From: Gordonia desulfuricans NBRC 100010
GTDB lineage: Bacteria; Actinomycetota; Actinomycetes; Mycobacteriales; Mycobacteriaceae
Assembly: GCF_001485495.1 (NCBI RefSeq)
Contig: NZ_BCNF01000006.1
Span: forward strand, 1 to 34,947
DNA: 34,947 bases
Direction of reading: 5' to 3'
Below, piece after piece: positions 1 through 8,589 of this stretch (position 1 is the stretch's first letter; each line of letters starts with the position of its first letter). The translations under genes were made by a program, and so were the position numbers. Below the pieces are notes generated by a model that did no database searches, was not told the DNA's origin, and worked only from the letters and a program-made list of their open reading frames with translations.

Positions 1-58
1 GAGCGGACAATGTCGGCAACCACCTCAGAAGTGGTCACGCCGATCGAGCAGGACTGTG

Positions 59-1882
59 TCAGAACCCTGCGGGCAGGAAGTTGAGGAAGTCGTTCGTGAC
101 ACCGACAGCATTGTCCGACGACCCGCCGCGCACCACCAATGTCGCGAAGGCCAGGTCACCGCGGTAGCCGGCGAACCAGGCGTGGGAACCGCCGTCGAAC
201 TCGGCCTCACCGGTCTTGCCGTACACCTCACCCTGTCCTGCGATACGCGTCGCGGTACCGGTGGTGACCACCTCCCGCATCATCGGCCGCAGCTCCCCCA
301 CCACGTTGGGTTCGAGTGTCGTCGTCGGGCCCTCGATCTTGGTCTCACGGCCCAGGATCAGTTGCGGTACGGGGAGCTTCCCGTTGTTGGCGACGGTCGC
401 CGCGACCAGCGCCATCCCGAACGGACTGGCCAGGTCCTTGCCCTGCCCGAAGCCGTCCTCGGTGCGCGCCACCAGATCACTCTCGATCGGCACCGAGCCG
501 GTCGCGGTGGTCAGCCCGGGGATGTCGTAGGTCTGGCCGAGACCCATCGCGGTGGCCGCATGTGCCAGATCCGACGGTCCCATCTCGCTGGCGAGTTTGG
601 CGAAGGTGGTGTTGCACGACTGCGCGAAGGCCCGCTGCAACGTGACCGCACCGAGCGAGAAGTTGTCGTAGTTCGGGATGGTGCGCGGGCCGATGGTGAT
701 CTCGCCGGGGCAGCCGACGATGGTGTCGGGGGTGGCCATGTCGCGGTTGAACGCCGCCGCGGAGGTGACCATCTTGAAGGTCGAGCCGGGCGGGTACAGA
801 CCGGTGGTGGCGATCGGCCCCTGCCGATCGGCCGCCGGGTTCTGGGCCACCGCGAGGATCTTCCCGGTGGACGGCTGGATCACCACCATCGCTATCTGGA
901 AGGCGTTGGTGGCGTTGACCGCCCGCTGCGCGGCGTTCTGCACCGACCGGGACAGGCTCAGCGTGATCGCCGGGGCCGGCTCGGCGGCGTTGTCGACGAG
1001 GACGTCGGCGTCGAGCCCGTTGGGGTTGACGGTGACCACCTTCCAGCCGACCCGTCCGTCCACCTCCGACTCGACGACCTGTTTGACGCCGCTCAGCAGC
1101 GCCGGGGCGAAGTTCGGGTTCTTGGTGACGAGTTCGACCTGTTCGTTGTGCACCACCCCCGGGATCGCGAGCTGATCGCGCAGCCGGTCGAACTCTGCTT
1201 CGGACAGCCGGGTGATCGGATAGGTGCCGTCCGACGCGGTGGATTCCTCGGCGATGCGCTGGACGTCGAGATCGGGTTGGATCGGGCCCAGCACGGTGAC
1301 CAGGCGGTTGAGCGAGTCGATGACCGACCCGGCCGCCGCGGCGGCCTCGGCATCGAAGGCGATGCCGATGACGGTGCCGTCGACCATCACCGCCGACCCG
1401 TCGGACTCGTTGACCTGGGCACGCGGGGGTTCGGTGATGCGCAGCGAAAGGCGTTGATCGGCACCGAGTTTCGGATTGATGTCGGTGGAGCTCCAACGCA
1501 CGCGCCAGCCGTCGGCGTCGGAGCGGATCGCCTTGACGGTGGCACCGTACTCCCAGTTCCGCGACCTGGGCAGATCCCAGCGGTAGGTGACCGCGACCTC
1601 CGCGGTGTCCTGGTCGATGGTGGTGCGCCCGGACCTGCCGGACACGCCGGTGGCGGCCAGCCCGTCCCACGCCGACCGCAGGCCCGCACCGGCGGCCGAC
1701 GGGTTGTCGGTGAGTGCGGCGGCCGCATCGAAATCACCTGTGCCGAAGGCGGTCAGGAAGGCGTCGACGGCATCACGCGGACCGTTGTCGGTCTCCGAGC
1801 ACGCGGTCACCAGACCCAGCGTCAGCGCAGCACTGATCAGCACGGCGGCCAGGGCGGCCAGTCGGGGTCTGCGTTGCTCCAT
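59..1882 (-). CDS. Penicillin-binding lipoprotein, class B-type transpeptidase (PBP-lipo, Rv2864c-like)
   Basis: D,D-transpeptidase that cross-links peptidoglycan, anchored as a lipoprotein on the outer face of the cytoplasmic membrane. The 607-residue product starts with a short basic stretch, a hydrophobic segment and a lipobox VTAC with the lipidated Cys at 28. An NTF2-like (MecA_N type) domain covers about 35-145, followed by a dimerisation region. The transpeptidase domain carries all three active-site motifs: STFK at 367-370 (nucleophile Ser367), SCN at 422-424 and KTG at 556-558. A weak AGGA lies 11 nt before the ATG. The gene is 115 nt downstream of the GNAT gene on the same strand, as in mycobacteria. 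Family and fold are clear; which cell-wall machine it serves (division or elongation) is not shown by the sequence. Confidence 0.93.
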   Translation of the reverse strand: MEQRRPRLAALAAVLISAALTLGLVTACSETDNGPRDAVDAFLTAFGTGDFDAAAALTDNPSAAGAGLRSAWDGLAATGVSGRSGRTTIDQDTAEVAVTYRWDLPRSRNWEYGATVKAIRSDADGWRVRWSSTDINPKLGADQRLSLRITEPPRAQVNESDGSAVMVDGTVIGIAFDAEAAAAAGSVIDSLNRLVTVLGPIQPDLDVQRIAEESTASDGTYPITRLSEAEFDRLRDQLAIPGVVHNEQVELVTKNPNFAPALLSGVKQVVESEVDGRVGWKVVTVNPNGLDADVLVDNAAEPAPAITLSLSRSVQNAAQRAVNATNAFQIAMVVIQPSTGKILAVAQNPAADRQGPIATTGLYPPGSTFKMVTSAAAFNRDMATPDTIVGCPGEITIGPRTIPNYDNFSLGAVTLQRAFAQSCNTTFAKLASEMGPSDLAHAATAMGLGQTYDIPGLTTATGSVPIESDLVARTEDGFGQGKDLASPFGMALVAATVANNGKLPVPQLILGRETKIEGPTTTLEPNVVGELRPMMREVVTTGTATRIAGQGEVYGKTGEAEFDGGSHAWFAGYRGDLAFATLVVRGGSSDNAVGVTNDFLNFLPAGF

Positions 1883-1997
1883 CGGTTGCCGATCCTAGGG
1901 TCCCGACGACCCCGACGGCGGGAGCCACGCGGTGTGCACACCGAACCCACAGCCGAGCCGACCGAATCGCCTCGGCGTCGGCGGCTCCTGGCCGGGC

Positions 1998-2834
1998 TCA
2001 GTCGATCAGGATGGTGGCGAACGTCCCCACCTGGGTGAACCCGATCCGCTCATAGGCGGCGCGGGCCGGCAGGTTGAAGCTGTTCACATACAGGCTCGGC
2101 ACCCGCCCCCGCGCGGCGATCGCCGATGCGACCGCGGCGGTCCCCGCGGCGCCGAGTCCTCGGCCCCGCATGCACGGATCCACCCAGACGCCCTGGATCT
2201 GGCCGACCGCCCGCGACATCGATCCCACCTCGGCCTTGAACACCACCTGGCCGTCCTCGAATCGGGCGAAGACGCGGCGCGCGGCGATCAGGGAGGCGAG
2301 TCGGCGGCGGTAGGACCGTCCGCCGTCACCGGCGCAGGGGTCCACGCCGACCTCACCGATGAACATGTCCACTGCGGCGGGCAGATAGGTGTCGAGGTCG
2401 TCGAGGGTCACCAGCCGGACCTGCGGGTCGGGTTCGACGAGCGGCTCCCCCGACAACGCCATCAACGGCTGCACCGGACGGATCTCGCGTGCCGGACCCC
2501 AGTCGTCGTCGACGCGTTCCCACAGCGACATGGCCAGCCCGGACTCCCCGACGATCGACGAGCAGATGCGGGCGTTGGCGACCGCACGATCGGCGAAGTG
2601 GGAGAGGTCGTCGGGCGAACCGCGCAGCGGGATCATGTTGGCGCCGGAGAAGCACAGCGAGCGCTCCGGGTCGGAGGCCGACCACAGTTCGCCACCGAGC
2701 AGCCGCGGCTCGATCCCGTGGGATTCGAACCGCGCGGCCACCATACACATCGACACCGGGTCGGAGTTCAGGACGCGACTGACCGCGGGCGCGTCACGCG
2801 CACCGAGCGGTTTGTCGCCCAGCAGCCTCAGCAC
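1998..2834 (-). CDS. GNAT family N-acetyltransferase with DUF4081-like N-terminus (Rv2867c-like)
   Basis: Predicted acetyl-CoA-dependent N-acyltransferase of unknown substrate, 278 residues. The C-terminal half is a GNAT fold: motif A, GVWVDPCMRGRGLG, at about 215-228 is the acetyl-CoA pyrophosphate loop, and YVNSFNLPARAAYERIGF at about 249-266 is the usual C-terminal motif B. The N-terminal half (1-130) lacks that motif and matches the DUF4081 type of extension seen in actinobacterial GNATs beside ispG. The start is GTG at 2834 with GAGGAG about 9 nt upstream. It sits 61 nt downstream of ispG and is probably co-transcribed with it. The conserved position next to ispG and rip1 does not reveal the substrate. 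Confidence 0.88.
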   Translation of the reverse strand: MLRLLGDKPLGARDAPAVSRVLNSDPVSMCMVAARFESHGIEPRLLGGELWSASDPERSLCFSGANMIPLRGSPDDLSHFADRAVANARICSSIVGESGLAMSLWERVDDDWGPAREIRPVQPLMALSGEPLVEPDPQVRLVTLDDLDTYLPAAVDMFIGEVGVDPCAGDGGRSYRRRLASLIAARRVFARFEDGQVVFKAEVGSMSRAVGQIQGVWVDPCMRGRGLGAAGTAAVASAIAARGRVPSLYVNSFNLPARAAYERIGFTQVGTFATILID

Positions 2835-2895
2835 CGCGTCACTCCTCTCGTGCCCGGAGTCCCCGTCAGCCCCGATCTCGGGGGGCTCCGATGCG

Positions 2896-4083
2896 CTATG
2901 AAACGGTCACCACCGGCGGCCCAGCGGGCGCGCCTTCTCCAGTCTCCCCCGACTCTTCCGCGATTCGCAGCGCTTCCTCGATCAATGTCTCCACGATCTG
3001 GGCTTCCGGCACGGTCTTGATCACCTCGCCCTTGACGAAGATCTGTCCCTTGCCGTTTCCCGATGCCACACCGAGGTCGGCTTCGCGGGCCTCACCCGGT
3101 CCGTTGACGACGCAGCCCATCACCGCCACGCGCAGCGGCACCTCCATGCCCTCGAGGCCCGCCGACACCGCGTCGGCGAGCTTGTAGACGTCGACCTGCG
3201 CACGACCACACGACGGGCAGGAGACGATCTCGAGCTTGCGGGGCCGCAGATTCAGCGACTGCAGGATCTGATCGCCGACCTTGACCTCCTCGGCGGGCGG
3301 CGCCGACAGCGACACCCGGATCGTGTCGCCGATGCCCTGACTGAGCAGCGCACCGAAGGCGACCGCGGACTTGATGGTGCCCTGGAACGCCGGCCCGGCC
3401 TCGGTGACACCGAGGTGCAGCGGGTAGTCGCACTGTGCGGCGAGCTGGCGGTAGGCCTCCACCATCACGACCGGGTCGTTGTGCTTGACCGAGATCTTGA
3501 TGTCGCCGAAGCCGTGTTCCTCGAACAGTCCGGCCTCCCACAGCGCCGACTCGACGAGCGCCTCCGGGGTGGCCTTGCCGTACTTCTGCATGATCCGCTT
3601 GTCCAGCGAGCCGGCGTTGACCCCGATCCGGATGGGGATGCCCGCATCACCGGCGGCCTTGGCGACCTCCTTGACGCGGCCGTCGAACTCCTTGATGTTG
3701 CCGGGGTTCACGCGCACCGCGGCGCAGCCGGCGTCGATCGCGGCGAAGATGTACTTCGGCTGGAAGTGGATGTCGGCGATCACCGGGATCTTCGACTTCT
3801 TTGCGATCACCGGCAGCGCCTCGGCGTCCTCCTGCCGCGGGCAGGCGACGCGGACGATGTCACAGCCCGACGCGGTGAGCGCTGCGATCTGCTGGAGGGT
3901 GGCGTTGATGTCGTGGGTCTTGGTGGTGGTCATCGACTGCACCGAGATGGGGTGGTCGCTGCCGACCCCCACCGATCCCACCTGGATCTGGCGGGTCTTG
4001 CGGCGCGGGGCGAGCACCGGCGGCGGGGCCGTCGGCAGGCCGAGGCCGATCGGGGTCGCAGTGGCCGGGTCAGAGGCGGACAT
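2896..4083 (-). CDS. ispG: 4-hydroxy-3-methylbut-2-en-1-yl diphosphate synthase (flavodoxin)
   Basis: Penultimate enzyme of the MEP isoprenoid pathway: a cytosolic [4Fe-4S] enzyme that reductively opens MEcPP to HMBPP. The product has 395 residues, the usual length for the short bacterial form without the plant-type insert. Cluster ligands are visible: Cys289 and Cys292 in SCPSCGR, Cys324 in [10 protein letters not shown] and Glu331. The TIM-barrel N-terminus contains [13 protein letters not shown] and IADIHFQP. The ATG at 4083 is chosen because AGGGAG precedes it by 6 nt; the reading frame stays open much further upstream, but that extension is antisense-like noise over rip1. The first 30 residues are Pro/Ala-rich and poorly conserved. 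It follows rip1 by 71 nt. Confidence 0.96.
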   Translation of the reverse strand: MSASDPATATPIGLGLPTAPPPVLAPRRKTRQIQVGSVGVGSDHPISVQSMTTTKTHDINATLQQIAALTASGCDIVRVACPRQEDAEALPVIAKKSKIPVIADIHFQPKYIFAAIDAGCAAVRVNPGNIKEFDGRVKEVAKAAGDAGIPIRIGVNAGSLDKRIMQKYGKATPEALVESALWEAGLFEEHGFGDIKISVKHNDPVVMVEAYRQLAAQCDYPLHLGVTEAGPAFQGTIKSAVAFGALLSQGIGDTIRVSLSAPPAEEVKVGDQILQSLNLRPRKLEIVSCPSCGRAQVDVYKLADAVSAGLEGMEVPLRVAVMGCVVNGPGEAREADLGVASGNGKGQIFVKGEVIKTVPEAQIVETLIEEALRIAEESGETGEGAPAGPPVVTVS

Positions 4084-4154
4084 CTCAATCTCCCTGCGGA
4101 TGGATCTGTGGGTGTGGGCTGTGGGTGTGGGGCTGGGCCGGGCGGGTGGCGACG

Positions 4155-5387
4155 TCAATTCGGGAAGGTGATCGGGTTGACGATGTCGGCGGTCAGGGTG
4201 AGCACCATGAATCCGGCCATCACCACGACGACCGCGTAGGTCAGCGGCAGCAGTTTGTAGTAGTCGACCGGGCCGCCGGGGGCACGTCCGAACCACCGGC
4301 GAAACGTGTCGCGTCCCTTCTCGTATCCGACGATGGCCATATGGCCACCGTCCAAGGGTAGTAGCGGGATCAGGTTGAACAGACCGAGGAAGAAGTTGAT
4401 GCTGATCAGCAGCAGGAAGAAGGTCTCCCACAGGCCGCGTTCGGCGGCCTGACCACCGAGCACGGTCGCACCGTAGACGCTGACCGGGGTGTCGGGGTCG
4501 CGTTCTCCGCCGGTGACCGCGATCCACAGGTTGTGCACCTTGGTCGGCATCGACAGCAGCGCATTCCAGGTCTGGTGGGCGAGTTCGCCGGTGAACACCG
4601 CCGCGCCCGGCCAGATGGTCAGCGCGTTGTAGGTCTTCCAGGTCGGCGGGGCGTCGAAGACGATCCCGACCCGGTTGATGGTCTGGGTGGACGTGGTGCC
4701 CTTGCTGTCGGTGGTGGTCACCGTGAGCGGCTGCGGGGTCATCGTGGTGGTGAACTCGGTGCCCGCGCGATCGACGGTCAGGGTGATCGGCCCGCTCGAT
4801 TCCCGGATCCGGGGTGACAGCTGCGATGCCTGGTCGACGGGATTGCCGTCGATCGCGACGATCTTGTCTCCGGGCTGCATTCCGGCCGCGCCGGCCGGGC
4901 CGGTGCCGGTGCAGCCCGACTCGGTCTGGTTGCCGTCGGCGTCGACGGTGATGGTCGAAGGGACGCAGGAGATCTTGGTCAGGGTGGTCCCGACCGGTGC
5001 CGGTGACAGATCGGGCAGTCCCCACACGAGTCCGGCGACGACGATCAGCACGAAGCCGAGAATGAAGTTCTGGGCCGGACCGGCGAACAGCACGACGAGA
5101 CGTTTCCACGGCTTCTGCCGGAACATCGCCCGGCTCTGCTCGTCTGCGATGAGCTGTTCGTGCGGGGTCATCCCGGCGATGTCGCAGAAACCGCCGAACG
5201 GCAGTGCCTTGACGCCGTACTCGGTCTCACCGCGACGGGTCGACCACAGGGTGGGCCCGAAGCCGACGAAGTATCGGCGCACCTTCATCCCGGTGGCCTG
5301 CGCCGCCCACATGTGCCCGCACTCGTGCCAGGCGATCGAGGCGAGCAGCCCCAGGGCGAACAACACGACGCCGATCGCGAAAACCAC
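4155..5387 (-). CDS. rip1: Site-2 intramembrane zinc metalloprotease (RseP/Rip1 family)
   Basis: Multipass membrane protease (410 residues) that cleaves substrates within the membrane. In mycobacteria Rip1 releases extracytoplasmic sigma factors by cutting their anti-sigma factors. The zinc motif HECGH is at 21-25 in the first transmembrane helix, and the second active-site motif, LPLDGGH, lies in a late helix. A periplasmic PDZ region of about 120-260 includes [15 protein letters not shown]. Two C-terminal hydrophobic helices follow. The start is GTG at 5387 with only a weak purine-rich site (GAGAGA) upstream; it is chosen because it puts HExxH at the family's usual distance from the N-terminus. 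It lies between dxr (88 nt) and ispG (71 nt), the arrangement found in mycobacteria. Confidence 0.94.
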   Translation of the reverse strand: MVFAIGVVLFALGLLASIAWHECGHMWAAQATGMKVRRYFVGFGPTLWSTRRGETEYGVKALPFGGFCDIAGMTPHEQLIADEQSRAMFRQKPWKRLVVLFAGPAQNFILGFVLIVVAGLVWGLPDLSPAPVGTTLTKISCVPSTITVDADGNQTESGCTGTGPAGAAGMQPGDKIVAIDGNPVDQASQLSPRIRESSGPITLTVDRAGTEFTTTMTPQPLTVTTTDSKGTTSTQTINRVGIVFDAPPTWKTYNALTIWPGAAVFTGELAHQTWNALLSMPTKVHNLWIAVTGGERDPDTPVSVYGATVLGGQAAERGLWETFFLLLISINFFLGLFNLIPLLPLDGGHMAIVGYEKGRDTFRRWFGRAPGGPVDYYKLLPLTYAVVVVMAGFMVLTLTADIVNPITFPN

Positions 5388-5475
5388 TACTCGTACTCTC
5401 TCGTCTCTTCGTTGCTGTCCGGGCGTGCTGCCGGGTTGCCTCCGGGGAAGGCCGGAACGCGGCCCGGACGCCGAC

Positions 5476-6651
5476 TCAGGCCCGGCGCGTCATCGCCACC
5501 AGGTGCGCGGCGCGGGTGCGCGCCCAGGCATCGGCGGCGAGGACCTCCTCCACAGTACCGGGCGTGGCCTGCCATTGATCTGCGTCGTCGAGTACCTCGC
5601 CGATGATCTCCACGATCCGCGGGAAGGTGATGGCACCGGCGAAGAATCCCTCGGCGGCGGCCTCGTTGGCCGCGTTGAACACCGCGGTGAGGCTGCCGCC
5701 GGTGGTGCCGGCGCGGCGGGCGAGGCCGATCGCCGGGAACACCTCGTCGTCGACGGGTTCGAAGGTCCACGCCGACGCCGTGGAGAAGTCGCAGGCCTGC
5801 GACGATCCGGGCACCCGATGCGGCCAGCCGAGGGCCAGGGCGATCGGCAATTTCATCGACGGCGGTGAGGCCTTGGCGATGGTCGCACCGTCGATGAAGG
5901 TGACCATCGAGTGGACGATCGACTGCGGATGCACGGTGACGTCGATCCGGTCGTAGGGCACGCCGAACAGCAGGTGCGCCTCGATCACCTCGAGTGCCTT
6001 GTTGACCAGGGTCGCCGAGTTGAGGGTGATCATCGGCCCCATCGACCAGGTCGGATGCTTGCCGGCCTGTTCGGGGGTGACGTCGACGAGCCGGTCGGCA
6101 CTCCACCCGCGGAACGGGCCACCGGATGCGGTCAGCACCAGGCGGTCGACCTCGTCGGCGGTCCCGCCGCGCAGACACTGGGCGATCGCCGAGTGCTCGG
6201 AGTCCACCGGCACGATCTGGCCCGGTGCCGCGGCCTTCAGGACCAGGGCGCCGCCCGCGACCAGCGATTCCTTGTTCGCCAGCGCCAGCCGCGCCCCGGA
6301 GGCGAGGGTGGCCAGGCTCGGTCCCAGACCGATCGACCCGACGACGGCATTGAGCACGACGTCGGCCTCGACGGTCTCGATCAGCCGGACCATCGCCTCG
6401 GGGCCGCTCAGGACGGTGCCACCGAGCTGCGCCGACACCGTGTCGGCGGCCGCGGGATCGGCGACGGCCACGCGTTCGGCGGGGATGCCGAAGGCGGCGG
6501 CCTGGGCGGCGAGGCGGTCGGTGTTGCCGCCGCCGGCGCCCAGACCGGCCACCGAGAACAACTCAGGGTGTTCGGAGATCACCTCGAGGGCCTGTACCCC
6601 GATCGAGCCGGTGGAACCGAGAATCAGCACACGCGTCGTCACGTGCACCAT
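5476..6651 (-). CDS. dxr: 1-deoxy-D-xylulose 5-phosphate reductoisomerase
   Basis: Second enzyme of the MEP pathway, converting DXP to MEP with NADPH and a divalent metal; the target of fosmidomycin. The product has 391 residues, full length for the family. Visible motifs are the NADPH-binding GSTGSIG near residue 13, NKESLVAGG, the metal and substrate segment VDSEHSA, the loop [15 protein letters not shown], and a late NAANEAA motif. The first ATG (6651) lacks a clear ribosome-binding site; a GTG three codons later is also possible. Together with ispG this window holds two steps of isoprenoid synthesis, separated by rip1. It is 60 nt downstream of the allantoinase-like gene. Confidence 0.96.
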   Translation of the reverse strand: MVHVTTRVLILGSTGSIGVQALEVISEHPELFSVAGLGAGGGNTDRLAAQAAAFGIPAERVAVADPAAADTVSAQLGGTVLSGPEAMVRLIETVEADVVLNAVVGSIGLGPSLATLASGARLALANKESLVAGGALVLKAAAPGQIVPVDSEHSAIAQCLRGGTADEVDRLVLTASGGPFRGWSADRLVDVTPEQAGKHPTWSMGPMITLNSATLVNKALEVIEAHLLFGVPYDRIDVTVHPQSIVHSMVTFIDGATIAKASPPSMKLPIALALGWPHRVPGSSQACDFSTASAWTFEPVDDEVFPAIGLARRAGTTGGSLTAVFNAANEAAAEGFFAGAITFPRIVEIIGEVLDDADQWQATPGTVEEVLAADAWARTRAAHLVAMTRRA

Positions 6652-6711
6652 TGTCGCGCACGGCCCGATGTGATCACGGCCCCGGTGTGGTCACGCTCGG
6701 GGCACCGGGGT

Positions 6712-7692
6712 CTAGCCGGTGACACCCCCGGGTGCGGGGTGCACGGTGCGCCAGTGTTCGGCGATGTCGATCCGCCGGGAGATCCACACGTCGTCGTGGG
6801 ATTGGATGTGGTCGAGGAAGCGCTCCAGCGCCGCCAACCGCGCGGGTCGTCCGACGAGCCGGCAGTGCAGACCCACCGACAGCATCTTGGGTGATCCCTC
6901 CACGCCTTCGCGATAGAGCACGTCGAAGGCGTCCCGCAGGTGCGCGAAGTACTGCTCCCCGGACGGGAATCCGCCCGGCGAGGAGAACCGCATGTCGTTG
7001 GTGTCGAGGGTGTAGGGCACGACGAGGTGATCGACGTCACCGGTCACGCCGTCGGCGGTGCGCGGGACCTTCACCCAGTACGGGAGGTCGTCGGCGTAGC
7101 TGTCGGAGTCGTAGACGAATCCGCCGTATTCGACGACGAGCTCGCGGGTGTTGGGGGAATCACGGCCGGTGTACCAGCCCAGGGGCCGCCGGCCGGTGAT
7201 CTCGGTGAGCATTTCCATGCCTGCGCGCATGTGCTCGCGCTCGACATGGGAATCGACCATCTGGTAGCTCAGCCACCGGTATCCGTGGCAGGCGATCTCG
7301 TCGCCGCGTTCGACGAATGCCGCGGCGGCCTCCGGATTGCGGGCCATGGCCTGGGCGACGGCGAAGATCGTCAACGGCAGTCCGCGACGTTCGAAGGTCC
7401 GCAGGATGCGCCACACCCCGGCGCGGGAGCCGTACTCGTAGAGCGACTCCATGCTCATGTGGCGGTTCGGGAACGACTGTGCCCCGATCATCTCCGAGAG
7501 GAATGTCTCACTGCCCCGGTCGTTCTCGAGAACGTTGTTCTCACTGCCCTCCTCATAGTTGAGGACGAACTGCACGGCGATCTTCGCGCCGCCCGGCCAC
7601 TGCGGGTCCGGCGGCTGGGCACCGTAGCCGATCATGTCGCGGGGGTAGTTCTCGGAGCGGTAGTCGGCGAGCGTTCTCGTGGGCGGATGCAT
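6712..7692 (-). CDS. puuE: PuuE-type allantoinase, polysaccharide deacetylase superfamily
   Basis: Predicted to hydrolyse allantoin to allantoate in purine breakdown. The 326-residue product matches the metal-independent PuuE group: near the N-terminus NYPRDMIGYG and FVLNYEEGSE, then MSMESLYEYGSRAG (79-92), DEIACHGYRW (131-140), GWYTGRDSPN and DDLPYW. Classic polysaccharide deacetylases carry a metal-binding DD near the N-terminus; here the equivalent spot reads NYEEG, as in PuuE proteins. No other purine catabolic gene (urate oxidase, transthyretin-like, OHCU decarboxylase, transporter) is nearby, so it is an orphan inserted between dxr and the DUF2631 gene. A 15-nt palindrome lies 21 nt upstream of the ATG. 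A related amidase or deacetylase role cannot be ruled out. Confidence 0.82.
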   Translation of the reverse strand: MHPPTRTLADYRSENYPRDMIGYGAQPPDPQWPGGAKIAVQFVLNYEEGSENNVLENDRGSETFLSEMIGAQSFPNRHMSMESLYEYGSRAGVWRILRTFERRGLPLTIFAVAQAMARNPEAAAAFVERGDEIACHGYRWLSYQMVDSHVEREHMRAGMEMLTEITGRRPLGWYTGRDSPNTRELVVEYGGFVYDSDSYADDLPYWVKVPRTADGVTGDVDHLVVPYTLDTNDMRFSSPGGFPSGEQYFAHLRDAFDVLYREGVEGSPKMLSVGLHCRLVGRPARLAALERFLDHIQSHDDVWISRRIDIAEHWRTVHPAPGGVTG

Positions 7693-7712
7693 GGGCGAAT
7701 TCTTACACCGAT

Positions 7713-7727
7713 CGGCCGAGTCGGCCG
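7713..7727. promoter_or_regulatory. Perfect 15-nt palindrome upstream of puuE, candidate operator
   Basis: CGGCCGA-G-TCGGCCG is a perfect 7+1+7 inverted repeat beginning 21 nt before the puuE start codon, in the 184-nt divergent gap between puuE and the DUF2631 gene. The position fits a repressor or activator site. GC-rich palindromes also arise by chance in such DNA, so this is a candidate only. Confidence 0.35.
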
Positions 7728-7876
7728 GATGGGCATCGGGGCGGCCCCGCAGAGAGCACGACTCGGGGGACTTCGGTGTGGGGAGTGCACCACCGTCGGC
7801 GGGGTACGGCTATGCTTCTCGCAGAACTACTACCTACCGTCAGAGAACTCTGGCGTCAGCGCAGTGAGGAGTCACC

Positions 7877-8143
7877 GTGGCAAGCACCGACGTCGAGCAC
7901 AGCGACGACATCGACACCGGTTGGCGGCATGAGCCCGCCGACGCCCCGTCGGCGCGTTTCGGATGGCACGGTGTGGCGACCCGCAACTTCTATGTTGCCG
8001 GCTGGATCTCCGTCGTGATCCTGCTCTGCATGCTGGTCGGCAATCACGTGGGCCATGTCGAGGACATCTGGCTGATCGCTTCGGCCCTGATCGTGGCCGC
8101 GTTCATCCTCCGCGGGATGTTCGCCAAGAAGCAGTGGAAATAG
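7877..8143 (+). CDS. Small DUF2631 family membrane protein (Rv2876-like)
   Basis: An 88-residue protein of unknown function. It has a polar, acidic N-terminus (1-30), then two predicted transmembrane helices at roughly 37-57 (VAGWISVVILLCMLVGNH) and 62-81 (IWLIASALIVAAFIL), and a short basic tail ending KKQWK. Start is GTG at 7877 with GAGGAG 7 nt upstream. It is transcribed opposite to its neighbours and is ended by a perfect stem-loop 17 nt after the stop. In mycobacteria a DUF2631 gene occupies the matching location between dxr and the rlmN/cdsA block. No enzymatic motif is visible. Confidence 0.82.
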   Translation: MASTDVEHSDDIDTGWRHEPADAPSARFGWHGVATRNFYVAGWISVVILLCMLVGNHVGHVEDIWLIASALIVAAFILRGMFAKKQWK

Positions 8144-8159
8144 CCACCAGATCTTGATC

Positions 8160-8196
8160 ACAGAGCCCGACCGGACATGTTCCGGTCGGGCTCTGT
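8160..8196 (+). terminator. Intrinsic terminator after the DUF2631 gene
   Basis: A perfect 16-bp inverted repeat (left arm 8160-8175, right arm 8181-8196) with a 5-nt loop CATGT, followed by TGTTCG. The stem is ACAGAGCCCGACCGGA. The weak U tract is common in actinobacteria. Confidence 0.85.
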
Positions 8197-8290
8197 TGTT
8201 CGTGCAGGTGGCAACGTTCATTGAACTGAACCAACGTCGTTCGCGACCATCGCCAAGGTACATCTCGACTCAATCAGCAGGTGGCAACGC

Positions 8291-8341
8291 TGGTTGAGCC
8301 GACGAGGAGCGGAGCGACGAGACGTGTCGAAAACCTCCGCC
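8291..8341 (+). repeat. Dispersed ~50-bp extragenic repeat, copy 1
   Basis: Element running from TGGTTGAGCC through GGAGCGGAGCGACGAGACG to CGAAAACCTCCGCC. It matches copy 2 (8429) and, inverted, copy 3 (22400) at nearly all positions. It contains a repeated GACGAG word either side of a GAGCGGAGC core. All copies are intergenic. Confidence 0.85.
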
Positions 8342-8428
8342 GGCCAACCACAGAAGGCGACCACCTCTCAGTGGGTCACCAACACCCTCGTCCCACCGGA
8401 TCTCGACTCAATCAGCAGGTGGCAACGC

Positions 8429-8478
8429 TGGTTGAGCCGGTGAGGAGCGGAGCGACGAGACGTGTCGAAACCTCCGCC
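8429..8478 (+). repeat. Dispersed ~50-bp extragenic repeat, copy 2
   Basis: Differs from copy 1 mainly by GGTGAGG in place of GACGAGG and by one fewer A in the GTCGAAA run. It lies at the same place within the second 138-bp unit. Confidence 0.85.
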
Positions 8479-8589
8479 GGCCGACCGCACAAGGCGACCA
8501 CCTCCGAGAGGGTCACCGACACCTTCGGCCTCGGTCCCGGCTCAATCACCAAGGGGTTGTAGGCCGGCCGACATGGGCAGCGGCAGACC

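Larger units (their letters stand above)
8263..8537. repeat. Two tandem copies of a ~138-bp intergenic repeat
   Basis: The unit starting TCTCGACTCAATCAGCAGG at 8263 recurs at 8401, with strong matches along most of its length, including the shared inner element ending near CCTCCGCCGGCC and the phrase AAGGCGACCACCTC. A third partial start (GGCTCAATCACC, about 8539) and a short earlier copy of CAGGTGGCAACG (about 8205) suggest further decayed units. This fills most of the 446-nt gap 8144-8589 between the DUF2631 and rlmN genes; no gene is supported there. Confidence 0.85.

Noticed and set aside
1..38. Possible start of another minus-strand gene (GTG at 38, MTTSEVVADIVR)
   Set aside because: Only 12 codons are inside the window and no ribosome-binding site is evident, so it cannot be supported.
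56..2038. 660-codon open frame on the plus strand opposite the PBP gene
   Set aside because: Arg/Gly/His-rich shadow of a well-supported minus-strand gene in high-GC DNA; no recognisable domain.
4084..5109. Upstream extension of the ispG frame to 737 codons
   Set aside because: The extension overlaps rip1 in another frame, is Arg/His-rich, and the internal ATG at 4083 has a good ribosome-binding site and family-length product.
8281..8562. Plus-strand open frame of 93 codons in the repeat region
   Set aside because: It consists of the tandem intergenic repeat and has no ribosome-binding site or known domain.
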